The notes under the pieces are model-generated. The model was not told where the DNA came from and ran no database searches. It saw nothing but the letters and a program-made list of their open reading frames with translations. Positions 20,168 through 29,033 of a stretch of DNA of 64,000 nt are shown piece after piece. The position numbers and the translations under genes are program-made. The stretch is from JALZKA01 sp033856515 (lineage in GTDB: Bacteria; Actinomycetota; Thermoleophilia; Solirubrobacterales; 70-9): NCBI GenBank assembly GCA_033856515.1, contig JAWVEY010000041.1, forward strand, positions 1-64,000. Reading direction: 5' to 3'. Each line of letters starts with the position of its first letter. The first letter of the stretch is position 1.

Positions 20168-22396
20168 GTGAGCGATCGCGCGCTGAGCGCCGGCGAGTAC
20201 CTCCTGGGCGCGGCAGAGCTCGGGCTGATCGTCGCTGCGCTGGCTTTCTGCGCCGTGCGGCTTCGCCGTCTCGCGCTGCCCGGCTTCTCCGGCTCTCCTG
20301 CCCTGGTCGCAGACACGGTGGCCACGATGGCCCTTGCGACCGTGCTCGCGGAGCTCCTCGGAACGTTCGATCTGTTCACCGAGGCCGGCTATCTCATCGG
20401 AGCGGTCGCCGTCGCCGCGATCGCGCTGTTCATCCCCGCGCCAGGCCCCGCCGGTGCCAGGCACGAGGGAAGCGACACGCCGCCCGCGCCCCCCGCCCAT
20501 CGGCTGGGCTTGCCGATCGTCGCCATCGTCGTCGCGGCGATCTTCGCCGGGTGGGCTATCCCCACTCTCAGCGGCATCACCGGAGGCATGGGCCGGGCCG
20601 ATTCGCTCTGGTACCACATGCCGCTCGCGTCGCGGTTCGTGGAGACGGGCTCGACAGGCGAGATCTTCTTCTTCGACCCGATCTTCTTCGCGTCCTTCTA
20701 CCCGGCGAACTCCGAGGTCCTGCACGCGATACCGATCCTGACCTTCACGCGCGACTTCCTGTCGCCGCTTCTCAACCTCGGCTTTCTCAGCCTCGGCCTC
20801 CTTGCGGGCTGGGCGATGGGCCGGCCGTACGGCCTCGGGCCGCAGGCCCTCCTTGGAGCTGCGGTCGTCCTGGGCGCCGAGACGATGATCGACTTCCAGG
20901 CCGGCGAGGCACTCAACGACATCGGGGGCGTCTCGCTTCTCTTGTGTGCGGCCGCTCTCCTGATCAACGGCCACGCGGCGCGAGCCAACGGTCGTTCGGT
21001 GAGCGCCGGTGCGCTGGCGTTTGCGGGCGCTGCCGCCGGCCTCGCGGCCGGCACAAAGCTCTCGTTCCTCGCACCCGTCGCGCTGCTCACGCTCGCCGTC
21101 GTGATCATCGCTCCGCGGGGGGCGAAGGTCTGCGCCACGGCGTTCTTTGGTCTGCCGATGCTGCTCGGCGGCGGCTATTGGTTCCTACGCAACCTGGTCA
21201 CCGTCGGCAACCCACTCCCCTTTACGGCATGGGGGCCCATCGGCCTGCCCTCACCGGAGCGCATGCTCGAGCTGCGGCCCGGCTTTTCAGTCGCCCACTA
21301 TTGGAACCAGCCGGACGTCTGGTGGGACTGGTTCGTGCCCAAGCTCTCCGAGGAGCTCGGGCCTCTGTGGCCGCTCGTCCTCGTCGCCACCGTGGGAGGA
21401 GGGGTCTATGCAGTCTGGAAGGGCCGCGAGCCGATCCTGAGGGCCCTAGGTGGCGTAGCGGTGCTTACCGCGCTCGCCTACGTCGTCACGCCGCTTACGG
21501 CCGGCGGTGAGGAGGGGGAGCCGATCGCGTTCGAATGGAACATCCGCTACCTGGCTCCGGCCGTCGCGATCGCTATGGCGATCCTGCCTCTCCTGCCCGC
21601 GTTCCGAGCTACGCTGCGCGCCCGCTTTGTTTCGCTTTTCGGCCTCGGCGGCCTGGCCCTGCTCACCACGGTCACCATCGTCCAGTGGGACGTCGGCGGC
21701 CACAAGAAGGGCGCGATCGCGGTGGGCGCCATCGTCCTCGTCCTGTTCGGTGCGGCGATCTGGGCGAGCCGCCGTGGATACATCGGCGCCGGAGCGCGGC
21801 GCTCGCGTGCGGTAGCGATCGGTGCCGTGGTGGCGCTTGCTGCGCTCGCTGCCGGATTTGCGGTCCAGCGCCACTACCTCGGGCAGCGCTATGAGGATCT
21901 GAGCCCGCAGCTTCGACTGGACGAGGCCGTGCGCTGGGCGAACACCGTCACGGACGAGCGGATCGCAATCTCCGGCATCCGCGGAGTCTTCAACCAGTTC
22001 GCCTTCTCCGGTTACGACCTCTCGAACCACGTCCAGTGGCTCGGGACTGAGGGCGAGCACGGCGCGTATGAGCGCATTCCCGACTGCGAAACCTGGCGCT
22101 CCGAGGTGAACGCGGGCGAGTACTCGTACGTCGTCACCCTCTATGACCCGTATCAGCCCTCTGGGCTCACCGACACCAAGGAGGCCCTCTGGACCCGCGA
22201 GGACCAAAGCGCCACCGAGGTGCTCCGCGACGGCCCGGTAAGCGTGTTCCGCATCGAGGACCCGCTCGACCCGGCGACATGCGGCGATCTTCCGGACCTG
22301 GAGCCGTCGGAGCTGAACGGCGAATCCGTGAACAACGATCCGCTCGCGAACCAGCCGCCCCCAGGCTCAGGTAGCGAAGGCGACGAGGGATACTGA
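20168..22396 (+). CDS. Polytopic membrane protein, GT-C glycosyltransferase-like
   Basis: This 742-residue protein has ten or more hydrophobic helices and a soluble C-terminal part of about 150 residues (from QRYEDLSPQLRLDEAV). The loop after the first helices contains RADSLWYHMPLASRF and FFFDPIFFASFYPANSE, resembling the acidic and aromatic first loop of GT-C enzymes that use polyprenyl-phosphate sugars. I infer glycan assembly on the outer face, supported by the downstream flippase, glycosyltransferase and sulfotransferases. Start GTG 20168; the stop overlaps the next ATG by one base. Confidence 0.7.
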   Translation: MSDRALSAGEYLLGAAELGLIVAALAFCAVRLRRLALPGFSGSPALVADTVATMALATVLAELLGTFDLFTEAGYLIGAVAVAAIALFIPAPGPAGARHEGSDTPPAPPAHRLGLPIVAIVVAAIFAGWAIPTLSGITGGMGRADSLWYHMPLASRFVETGSTGEIFFFDPIFFASFYPANSEVLHAIPILTFTRDFLSPLLNLGFLSLGLLAGWAMGRPYGLGPQALLGAAVVLGAETMIDFQAGEALNDIGGVSLLLCAAALLINGHAARANGRSVSAGALAFAGAAAGLAAGTKLSFLAPVALLTLAVVIIAPRGAKVCATAFFGLPMLLGGGYWFLRNLVTVGNPLPFTAWGPIGLPSPERMLELRPGFSVAHYWNQPDVWWDWFVPKLSEELGPLWPLVLVATVGGGVYAVWKGREPILRALGGVAVLTALAYVVTPLTAGGEEGEPIAFEWNIRYLAPAVAIAMAILPLLPAFRATLRARFVSLFGLGGLALLTTVTIVQWDVGGHKKGAIAVGAIVLVLFGAAIWASRRGYIGAGARRSRAVAIGAVVALAALAAGFAVQRHYLGQRYEDLSPQLRLDEAVRWANTVTDERIAISGIRGVFNQFAFSGYDLSNHVQWLGTEGEHGAYERIPDCETWRSEVNAGEYSYVVTLYDPYQPSGLTDTKEALWTREDQSATEVLRDGPVSVFRIEDPLDPATCGDLPDLEPSELNGESVNNDPLANQPPPGSGSEGDEGY

Positions 22397-24753
22397 TGCT
22401 CGGCACGCTCCTCGCGGCCGTCCTCATCGTCCTCGCCTCGGTAGTCATCGGAAGGGCGCTGATGCTGGCGCTTGGCTGGAAGCGCCCGGAATGGGTGGCT
22501 GGCGCAGTCGGGTTTGCGGCGCTGGTGGTCGCGGCACCGTTCCTGGTCCGCCTACCCGGCCGAGGACTCACGGCGGCCGTGATCCTGGCCGTGGTCTCGA
22601 TCGCGTGCGCGGTCGTGACGCGCCGCGCAACTCCGCGGCGAGTTCACGGCGAGCACCACACGGACCCGGACCGCCCGCGTGCGCAACACGTCGTGGCGCT
22701 CTGTGTCGTGCCGGCCGTTATCGCGGTCGCCTGCCTTCCCTTCCTCTTCAACGAGCACACGGGCGTTCTGGGCGAGGGCATCTACACGAACGACCAGGCC
22801 GCCCAGCTCTACTGGGCCGACTGGCTGGCCGACGGATTCGGCCCCCAGCCGAACGCGGTCTCCGTGGGGTACCCGGTCGGCCCGCAGGCGCTGGCCGCAA
22901 GCGTTTCGGAGGGCACCACGGTCAACCTCGTCGACACGTTCAACGGCCTCCTCGTCGCGATCCCGGCCCTGACCGCGCTCGCCGCCCTGTCGCTCCTGGG
23001 CGGCCTGCCGCCCTGGCGCCGCGGCCTGGCGGCCGGCCTCACCGGCCTGCCGTACCTCGGCGCGTCGTTCCTCGCCCAGTCCGGCTTCAAGGAGACGGTG
23101 ATGGCGATGCTGGTGGTGGCCCTCGCAATCGTCCTTCACCTGGCGCTGAGGCGAAAGGGCGAGGATCGGGAGCCGCCTCCGGCGCACGCGGTCGTCGGCG
23201 TGCTTGCCGTGCTTGCCGCGGCCTCCGTCTTCACGTTCTCGATTCCCGGCGCCGCCTGGTTTGCGGTTGCGATCCCGGTCTGGGCAATTCTCACGCTCGG
23301 CTTCGGAACGAGCACGATCGACTTGAAGCGGCTCGGTGAGACGGCGCGCGAGCATCGCGCACACCTCATCGGTGGAGCCCTGGCGCTCGTTGCCCTGGCG
23401 CTGATCGTGATCGGCCCGGCTCGCGACTTCATCGACAAGATCGACGAGGTTCAGGGCTCGAGCGGGCGCCTTTCCTCGCCGGTGTTCCCCGGCGAGGCGC
23501 TGGGGATCTGGCCCGAGGGCGACTTCCGCGTCGTCCGCGGCGAGGTGGACGGCTCGCTCGTGGCCACCCTGTTTGCCGCGCTCTGTGTGCTGGGTGCAGG
23601 CGTGGCGTTGATCCGCAAGCGCGAATGGGCTCTTCTGTCCGTCCTCGCCGCCGCTGCGTTCGTGTACGCGCTTGCGCGCTCATTTGCCGAGATCCACGTT
23701 GAGGCGAAGGCGCTCTGCGTCCTGGCGCCGATCGCGATGCTCATCACGGTCCGCTGGCTGCTCGCGCCCGGCACGGGCCATGGGGCGCTTCTCCGCCAGG
23801 TCGCAGGCGCCCTGTTCTGCGCGCTTGCCCTCATTTCGAGCCTCCTTGCCATTCGCGCCGCGCCGGTCGGCTTCAACGAGCGCGGCGAGGACGATCTTCG
23901 CGCGCTGGCGGAGCAGATCGATGGCGGATCCGTCGTCTTCCTCGGCGTCGACCGCTTCGCGGGCTACTGGCTTCGTGGCACGCTGGCTGAAAGCCCCGGC
24001 GGCTATGTGCCCCAGGACGTCGACGCGCGTCCCGAGAAGACGTGGCAGCAGGGCCTGGCGATGGACTTCGACACCCTGAGCCCCTCGAAGCTTGATCGCT
24101 ACGACTACGCGATCACGACCGCGGCGGCTTACGCGTCCACTCCTCCGCCCAGCTTCAGCGAGGTGGCGCAAGAGGGTGACTACGTCTTGTGGGAGCGGGC
24201 GAAGTTCGATACGCCTTCGAACCGCGTTTTGAAGGACGAGGGTGGAAATCCTGGAGCGATCCTCTCCTGCGACGACGGGGAGGCCGGCCGAAGGGCAACA
24301 ACGGTGGTACCTGAGCCGGTAACGATTGAACAGGCGGATTGGAGCCCAGGCTTCATGGCGGAGGCGCCAGCAACCTTCACCGCGAGCGCGACTGTGCCGG
24401 AGGACGTCCCGGAGGTTTCACTTCAGTACCACAGCCAGGTGCCTCTGACCGTGAGTGTCGACGGCAAGGAGATCGCTGAGCTGCCGCCCTCACTTGAAGG
24501 CTTCTACCTCACCGGCGCGGGCAGAGGAGCCTTCTGGCCGGCAGGAGAGGTGAAGGCCGACGGGGGAACCGTCGAGGTTGAGATCTCCGCGGCAGCTCCG
24601 AGCGGCTTTCAGGAGGCGCTCGGGGTCGAGCGGGACGTCTGGATCGGCACACTTGCCTTCAGCGGTCCGCTCCAGGCGCGGAGCCCGGTGCCGTTCGAGG
24701 ACGCCTGCGATCAGTACGTCGACCACTACAACTTGCGCGCATTCTTCAAATGA
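22396..24753 (+). CDS. Polytopic membrane protein of the glycan operon
   Basis: This is a 785-residue protein with many predicted membrane helices through about residue 500 and a soluble beta-rich C-terminal region (VPEDVPEVSLQYHSQVPLTV, AELPPSLEGFY-like strands). Between them YDYAITTAAAYAS resembles the extracytoplasmic part of the preceding protein. A loop with GEGIYTNDQAAQLYWADWLAD is a candidate GT-C first loop. Function is inferred from context only. It overlaps the genes on both sides (TGATG and ATGA), so translation is coupled. Confidence 0.65.
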   Translation: MLGTLLAAVLIVLASVVIGRALMLALGWKRPEWVAGAVGFAALVVAAPFLVRLPGRGLTAAVILAVVSIACAVVTRRATPRRVHGEHHTDPDRPRAQHVVALCVVPAVIAVACLPFLFNEHTGVLGEGIYTNDQAAQLYWADWLADGFGPQPNAVSVGYPVGPQALAASVSEGTTVNLVDTFNGLLVAIPALTALAALSLLGGLPPWRRGLAAGLTGLPYLGASFLAQSGFKETVMAMLVVALAIVLHLALRRKGEDREPPPAHAVVGVLAVLAAASVFTFSIPGAAWFAVAIPVWAILTLGFGTSTIDLKRLGETAREHRAHLIGGALALVALALIVIGPARDFIDKIDEVQGSSGRLSSPVFPGEALGIWPEGDFRVVRGEVDGSLVATLFAALCVLGAGVALIRKREWALLSVLAAAAFVYALARSFAEIHVEAKALCVLAPIAMLITVRWLLAPGTGHGALLRQVAGALFCALALISSLLAIRAAPVGFNERGEDDLRALAEQIDGGSVVFLGVDRFAGYWLRGTLAESPGGYVPQDVDARPEKTWQQGLAMDFDTLSPSKLDRYDYAITTAAAYASTPPPSFSEVAQEGDYVLWERAKFDTPSNRVLKDEGGNPGAILSCDDGEAGRRATTVVPEPVTIEQADWSPGFMAEAPATFTASATVPEDVPEVSLQYHSQVPLTVSVDGKEIAELPPSLEGFYLTGAGRGAFWPAGEVKADGGTVEVEISAAAPSGFQEALGVERDVWIGTLAFSGPLQARSPVPFEDACDQYVDHYNLRAFFK

Positions 24754-25709
24754 CCTCGCAGGACCCTTCCCCCCTCATCTTCGTCGGCGGCACGGGCCGC
24801 AGCGGCACCCACATCGTTGCGGACCTCATCGGCCACCATCCGACCCTTCATGCCGTCCCGATCGAGTGCCGCTTCCACTCGAACCCGAAGGGTCTCTCCG
24901 AGGTCGTGACGGGCGCGGCGACGCCCTCTGCGTTCCTGACCAAGCTCAGGCGCTACTGGTGGCACCGCGTCCGCGTCGGCGAGAAGGCGCTCGTGCGCGC
25001 GCGCTGGCGAGCCCGGGGCGAGGGCAAGGAGCGCGGGCTGCACAAGATCATCGAGAAGGACGCATTCGAGGCCGCCGCCCGGCGCTTCGAGGATGCGACA
25101 GCCGGAATCGAGGACGGGACCCGCCCCGAGGTCGTCGCCGCGAGCCGCAAGCTCTTCTTCGACCTGCTGGGGCCGCTCCGCGAGGGCAAGCCCGGGCTGG
25201 TCGAGATGAGCTGCTTCACGATCGCCTCCGCGCGTGGCCTCGAGCTGATCTTCCCCGAGGCGCTCTTCGTCCACTCCGTCCGCGATGGCCGGGATTCCGG
25301 CTCCTCCAAGGTCTCGAAGGCGCAGAAGTCCCATCACCCATCCGACGCCGCTACGGGCGTCGAGTGGTGGGAGGGACGGCTGGCGCTCGCCGAGCGGGGC
25401 TATCGCGGCCTCACAGACCCGTCGAAGCTCTACGCCGTCTGCCTCGACGAGCTCGTCTGGGGCGACCGCGAGGCGTCGTATGAGGGCCTTGTGGAGTTCG
25501 CCGGGCTCGGCGACGACTCGGGCATGCGAGCCTTCTTCGACGAGGAGATGAACGCGCAGAACGCCCACCGCGAGCGCTGGCGCGAGGGCCTCGACGAGGC
25601 TCAGCAGCAGGCGGTCGTCTCGCGCTACGAAGCCGCCCTCGATCTCATCGAGCGCGAGGACTACCACTGCGCGGCCCTCCTCCGCCGAAACTATGAGCGA
25701 GGACGATGA
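24750..25709 (+). CDS. Sulfotransferase family protein (tandem copy A)
   Basis: Sulfotransferases move sulfate from PAPS to a hydroxyl or amine. The 319-residue protein has the 5-prime phosphosulfate loop FVGGTGRSGTH (residues 11-21) and the 3-prime phosphate motif HSVRDGRDSGSSK. It shares the order GGTGRSGTHI, VPIExRFHxN, WWHRxRV, GKPGLVEMS and VRDGRD with the next gene, so the two are tandem duplicates. A carbohydrate or lipid-linked glycan acceptor is inferred from the operon. The start overlaps the previous stop as ATGA. Confidence 0.85.
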   Translation: MTSQDPSPLIFVGGTGRSGTHIVADLIGHHPTLHAVPIECRFHSNPKGLSEVVTGAATPSAFLTKLRRYWWHRVRVGEKALVRARWRARGEGKERGLHKIIEKDAFEAAARRFEDATAGIEDGTRPEVVAASRKLFFDLLGPLREGKPGLVEMSCFTIASARGLELIFPEALFVHSVRDGRDSGSSKVSKAQKSHHPSDAATGVEWWEGRLALAERGYRGLTDPSKLYAVCLDELVWGDREASYEGLVEFAGLGDDSGMRAFFDEEMNAQNAHRERWREGLDEAQQQAVVSRYEAALDLIEREDYHCAALLRRNYERGR

Positions 25710-26641
25710 TGGGGTCAGACCCCTCAGACAACGCTCACAATTCGCGCTCGCTCGTCTTCGTCGGCGGCACGGGCCGCAGCGGCACCCACATCCTGGGCCG
25801 CCTGCTTGGCGAGCACGGCGCGTTCGCGGACGTCCCGATCGAGGCGCGGTTTCACTGCAACAAGCGCGGACTACCCGATCTCCTGGAGGGACGCGTCTCG
25901 TTCGGCGGCTTCATGGAGAAGCTCCGGGACTTCTGGTGGCACCGGATCCGGGTCGACGAGCAGCCGCGGGGTCTCTACTCGCTGATGCACCGCTCGGCGT
26001 TCGACGGAGCGCTGGAGCGATTCGAGTCCTCGTATCACTCGGACCCGATCGCGGCCAGCCGGAGCCTTTACCTCGACCTCCTGTGGCCGCTCGCCGAGGA
26101 GGAGGGCAAGCCGGGGCTGGTCGAGATGAGCTCTCACAATGTGCGCGAGGCGCAGATGCTCCGGCGTCTGTTCCCGGAGGCGAAGGTGATCCACACCGTG
26201 CGTGACGGCCGCGACGCAGCGTCGTCGGTCACGACCAAGACGTGGGGCCCCGATGATGTGATCAAAGGGATCGGCTGGTGGGCCGATCGCCTGCGCTGGA
26301 TTGACAAGGGTGTCTCCGGCGTCGAGGACGGCGCCGAGTACGGGCTGCCTGCCGACCGGTTCCACCTGGTCGTTCTGGACGACCTCGTCGCGGGGCGGCG
26401 GGAGGAGAGCCTCGCTGCCGTGTGCAGCTTCCTGGATATTGAGCCGGATGGAGGGATGCAAGCCTTCTTCGACGGTCAGATGAGCGCGTCCGGGATGCAC
26501 CGCGGACGCTGGGCCGAAGGATCGGGGGCGATCGGCCGCGCGCGAGTCAGGCGACGCTACGAGCGAACGCTCGCCCAGCTTCGCGATGAGGGCAACCACG
26601 TCGCAGCGCCGCTGATGGGTTCCCTGGAGCGGCTCGGATGA
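25706..26641 (+). CDS. Sulfotransferase family protein (tandem copy B)
   Basis: This 311-residue paralogue of the preceding gene has PAPS-binding FVGGTGRSGTH (residues 18-28) and HTVRDGRDAASS. Its first 15 residues have no counterpart in copy A: MMGSDPSDNAHNS comes from the palindrome at 25711-25723 and its tail, so a REP-like element has supplied the translated N-terminus. ATG 25706 overlaps the previous stop; no later start lies before the PAPS loop. Confidence 0.85.
   Translation: MMGSDPSDNAHNSRSLVFVGGTGRSGTHILGRLLGEHGAFADVPIEARFHCNKRGLPDLLEGRVSFGGFMEKLRDFWWHRIRVDEQPRGLYSLMHRSAFDGALERFESSYHSDPIAASRSLYLDLLWPLAEEEGKPGLVEMSSHNVREAQMLRRLFPEAKVIHTVRDGRDAASSVTTKTWGPDDVIKGIGWWADRLRWIDKGVSGVEDGAEYGLPADRFHLVVLDDLVAGRREESLAAVCSFLDIEPDGGMQAFFDGQMSASGMHRGRWAEGSGAIGRARVRRRYERTLAQLRDEGNHVAAPLMGSLERLG
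25711..25739 (+). repeat. REP-like element: palindrome GGGGTCAGACCCC plus tail ACAACGCTCACA, translated
   Basis: A perfect 6+1+6 palindrome at 25711-25723, four bases, then ACAACGCTCACA at 25728-25739, the same layout as at 20110. It lies within the first codons of sulfotransferase B. Confidence 0.75.
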
Positions 26642-28131
26642 CCGAGCGCATCCTCTTCCTCTCATCGAACGGCACGGGGCTCGGGCACCTCACGCGGTCC
26701 ATGGCGATCGCACGCCGCCTGGACGAGTCGCTCGAACCACTCTTCTTCACGCTCTCCGGCGCCGCGCCGGTGGTGGCCGACCAGGGCTTCCCGGTCGAGT
26801 TCGCCGCCTCGTACGCGACCCCGACGGCCGGGAGCGACTGGCGCTGGTCACGCCGCCTCCGCGGACGGTTGCGGGCGGTCATGCGCGACGCCGACCCGCG
26901 CGTCCTCGTCTTCGACGGCGCCCATCCCTACCAGGCGCTCCTGGACGCGATGCCGTCGGTCCCGGACGCCCACCGCGTCTGGTGCAGGCGCCCGATGTGG
27001 AAGCCGGGCTCCAACTTCGGCGCGCTCGAGCGAACCAGATTCTTCGACCAGGTGCTCGAGCCGGGAGAGTTCGCCGCCACCGAGGATCGCGGCGCGACGG
27101 TGGCCTTGCGCGATGACGCCTTTTGCGTCGATCCGGTCGTGTTCTGCGACGACACCGAGCTCTATGAGCGCGGCGACGCCGAGCGCAAGCTGGGCCTGGA
27201 GCCGGGCGGCGTGAACGTCTTGGTCCAGCTCGGGCAGGGCGACGAGGTACGCGCGGCGTCCGAGCGCTGCCTGCAGCACCTGGCCGGGCGAGACGGCGTA
27301 CGCGTGGCTGCGCTCCGCTCGCACCTGGCCGCGATGGGCGAAACGCCTCCCGGCGTCATCGGGCTCGACTCCACCTATCCGATGAGCAGGTACCTGCGCG
27401 CGTTCGACGCCACGGTCTCAGCCGCGGGATACAACGCCTACCACGAGCTGATCCGCTTCGGCGTGCCCTCCTTGTTCGTGCCCATGCGCCGCCAGACTGA
27501 CGATCAGGAGGCGCGGGCACGGTACGCGGATGAAAGCGGCGTCGGCCTTGGCGTGGACGGACCTGCCACGGAGGCCCTCGAAGCCAGGCTGGACGAGCTG
27601 CTCGACCCGGCGGGGCGTGAGGCGATGCGGAACGCCCTCATCGAGCAGCGTCCTGAGAACGGCGCCGGGCCTGCGGCCGAATGGTTGGCGGGCCTCGCGG
27701 CGACCGAGCGGGTCCGTAAACCCGGGACGAAGCGCTGGAAGCGCTACGCCGCACACCCCGTGGCCTCGGCGCGCGCCGCCGCGCCCTTCGCCGCGCGCGT
27801 GCCCGGCGCGCTCGGCAGGATCGCGCATCAGACCGTGACTCGGCCAAAGGCGCGGGTGTTGGTCGATGCGGGCGATCTGAGCCCCGAGCAGGTGGCGGCC
27901 CTCCTGCCGCAGGCGATTGAGAGATCGGGCGAGGCGCCGGAACGGATCTTGGTCCTCACCGCACGTGTGGACGTCCTTCCCGTCCTTCGCAAGCAAGGCG
28001 TTGGAGGAGAGCACGTGGCAACCGCGGGCCGGCGCGACCTTATTCTCGCCGAACGGCCCCGGATCCGGCACGTGTTAGCGCTTCATGAGGGGTCTGACCC
28101 CTCCGCCAGCGATACCCTCATGGGCTCGTGA
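26638..28131 (+). CDS. MurG-like (GT28/GT-B) glycosyltransferase
   Basis: This 497-residue GT-B protein starts with ILFLSSNGTGLGHLTRSMAIA, the Gly-rich acceptor loop of MurG-like enzymes. The C-terminal donor domain has VSAAGYNAYHELIRFGVPSLFVP, matching the usual SRxGxxTxxE.xxxGxPsixvP pattern. It should transfer a sugar from a nucleotide donor at the inner membrane face. The last 150 residues are an extra basic region, and the C-terminus LHEGSDPSASDTLMGS is encoded across the palindrome at 28089. It overlaps neighbours by four bases on each side. Confidence 0.78.
   Translation: MTERILFLSSNGTGLGHLTRSMAIARRLDESLEPLFFTLSGAAPVVADQGFPVEFAASYATPTAGSDWRWSRRLRGRLRAVMRDADPRVLVFDGAHPYQALLDAMPSVPDAHRVWCRRPMWKPGSNFGALERTRFFDQVLEPGEFAATEDRGATVALRDDAFCVDPVVFCDDTELYERGDAERKLGLEPGGVNVLVQLGQGDEVRAASERCLQHLAGRDGVRVAALRSHLAAMGETPPGVIGLDSTYPMSRYLRAFDATVSAAGYNAYHELIRFGVPSLFVPMRRQTDDQEARARYADESGVGLGVDGPATEALEARLDELLDPAGREAMRNALIEQRPENGAGPAAEWLAGLAATERVRKPGTKRWKRYAAHPVASARAAAPFAARVPGALGRIAHQTVTRPKARVLVDAGDLSPEQVAALLPQAIERSGEAPERILVLTARVDVLPVLRKQGVGGEHVATAGRRDLILAERPRIRHVLALHEGSDPSASDTLMGS
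28073..28103 (-). repeat. REP-like element, inverted copy, at the end of the glycosyltransferase gene
   Basis: The palindrome GAGGGGTCTGACCCCTC spans 28087-28103. Exactly four bases before its 13-bp core lies TGTTAGCGCTTC, which matches 8 of 12 positions of the reverse-complemented tail found at 20127 and 25728, so this is an inverted, diverged copy. Confidence 0.6.
28113..28118 (+). promoter_or_regulatory. -10-like box TACCCT before the third sulfotransferase
   Basis: TACCCT ends 9 bases before GTG 28128 and could be an internal leaderless promoter of the glycan operon. Confidence 0.35.
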
Positions 28132-29033
28132 AACCTCCCCAGACGAGTGAATCGGCCCCTGCCTCGGCGCCTTCTGCCGGTGCCCAGAGCGCGGCCGGTG
28201 CTCTGCCCAACCTCATCATCATCGGCGCCCAGAAGTGCGGCACGTCCGGGCTTCACTACCACCTGGGCCTTCACCCCGAGGTCTCGATGTCGAGGCCCAA
28301 GGAGCTCAACTTCTTCATCGAGGAGCGCAACTGGCCCCGCGGCGAGGATTGGTATCGCCGCCACTTCGACCCCGAGGCGAAGGTGCGCGGCGAGTCGTCG
28401 CCCAACTACACGGCCTTCCCGCAGCATGTCGGGGTGCCGGAGCGGATGGCCTCGGTCGTGCCCGACGCAAAGCTGATCTACGTCCTTCGCGACCCTCTCC
28501 AGCGCATTGCCGCTCATTGGGTCCACAACTACGCCAAGCGCCGCGAGAAGGGCACCCTGGCCGAGACCCTCAGCCACCCCAACACCTCGTACCTCCAGCG
28601 CAGCCAGTACGCGATGCAGCTTCAGCAGTTCCTCAATCACTTCCCGCGTGAGCAGATCATGATCCTCGACCAGGAGGACTTCCGCAAGGACCGGACGGAC
28701 ACGCTGAGACGTGTCTTCGAGTTCGCGGGCGCCGATCCCGAGTTCTCGCATCCAGGCTTCGAGCGCGAGCGCCACTCGACGTCGCGGAAGACCAGGGCGA
28801 CGAAGCTGGCCGTGCGAATGGACCGCGCCTCGAAGTCGCGGTGGGGGAGGGTGGTCCCGCCGAAGGTCTGGTTCGCGCTTGACGAGCGGCTGCCGATGAA
28901 GAAGCCGATCGACCGCCCGGACGTGCGGCTGGCGCTGACCGACGAAGCGCTGCGCGCGCTCCGCGACGACGCCGAGCGCATGCGCGAGTTGGCCGGGCGC
29001 CCGTTCCGCGACTGGTCGATCTGGGAAGCGTGA
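28128..29033 (+). CDS. Sulfotransferase domain protein
   Basis: This 301-residue protein belongs to a different sulfotransferase branch from the tandem pair and is closer to heparan-sulfate-type enzymes. It has LIIIGAQKCGTSGLHYHL with the PAPS loop at residues 33-39, the acidic/aromatic segment RPKELNFF, GESSPNY, and LRDPLQRIAAHW for the 3-prime phosphate. The first 25 residues are Ala/Ser/Pro-rich. A carbohydrate acceptor is inferred. GTG 28128 overlaps the preceding stop as GTGA. Confidence 0.88.
   Translation: MKPPQTSESAPASAPSAGAQSAAGALPNLIIIGAQKCGTSGLHYHLGLHPEVSMSRPKELNFFIEERNWPRGEDWYRRHFDPEAKVRGESSPNYTAFPQHVGVPERMASVVPDAKLIYVLRDPLQRIAAHWVHNYAKRREKGTLAETLSHPNTSYLQRSQYAMQLQQFLNHFPREQIMILDQEDFRKDRTDTLRRVFEFAGADPEFSHPGFERERHSTSRKTRATKLAVRMDRASKSRWGRVVPPKVWFALDERLPMKKPIDRPDVRLALTDEALRALRDDAERMRELAGRPFRDWSIWEA

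Noticed and set aside
20453..20465. Palindrome-like GGTGCCAGGCACG in the first membrane protein gene
   Set aside because: One arm base mismatches and no tail is present; probably chance.
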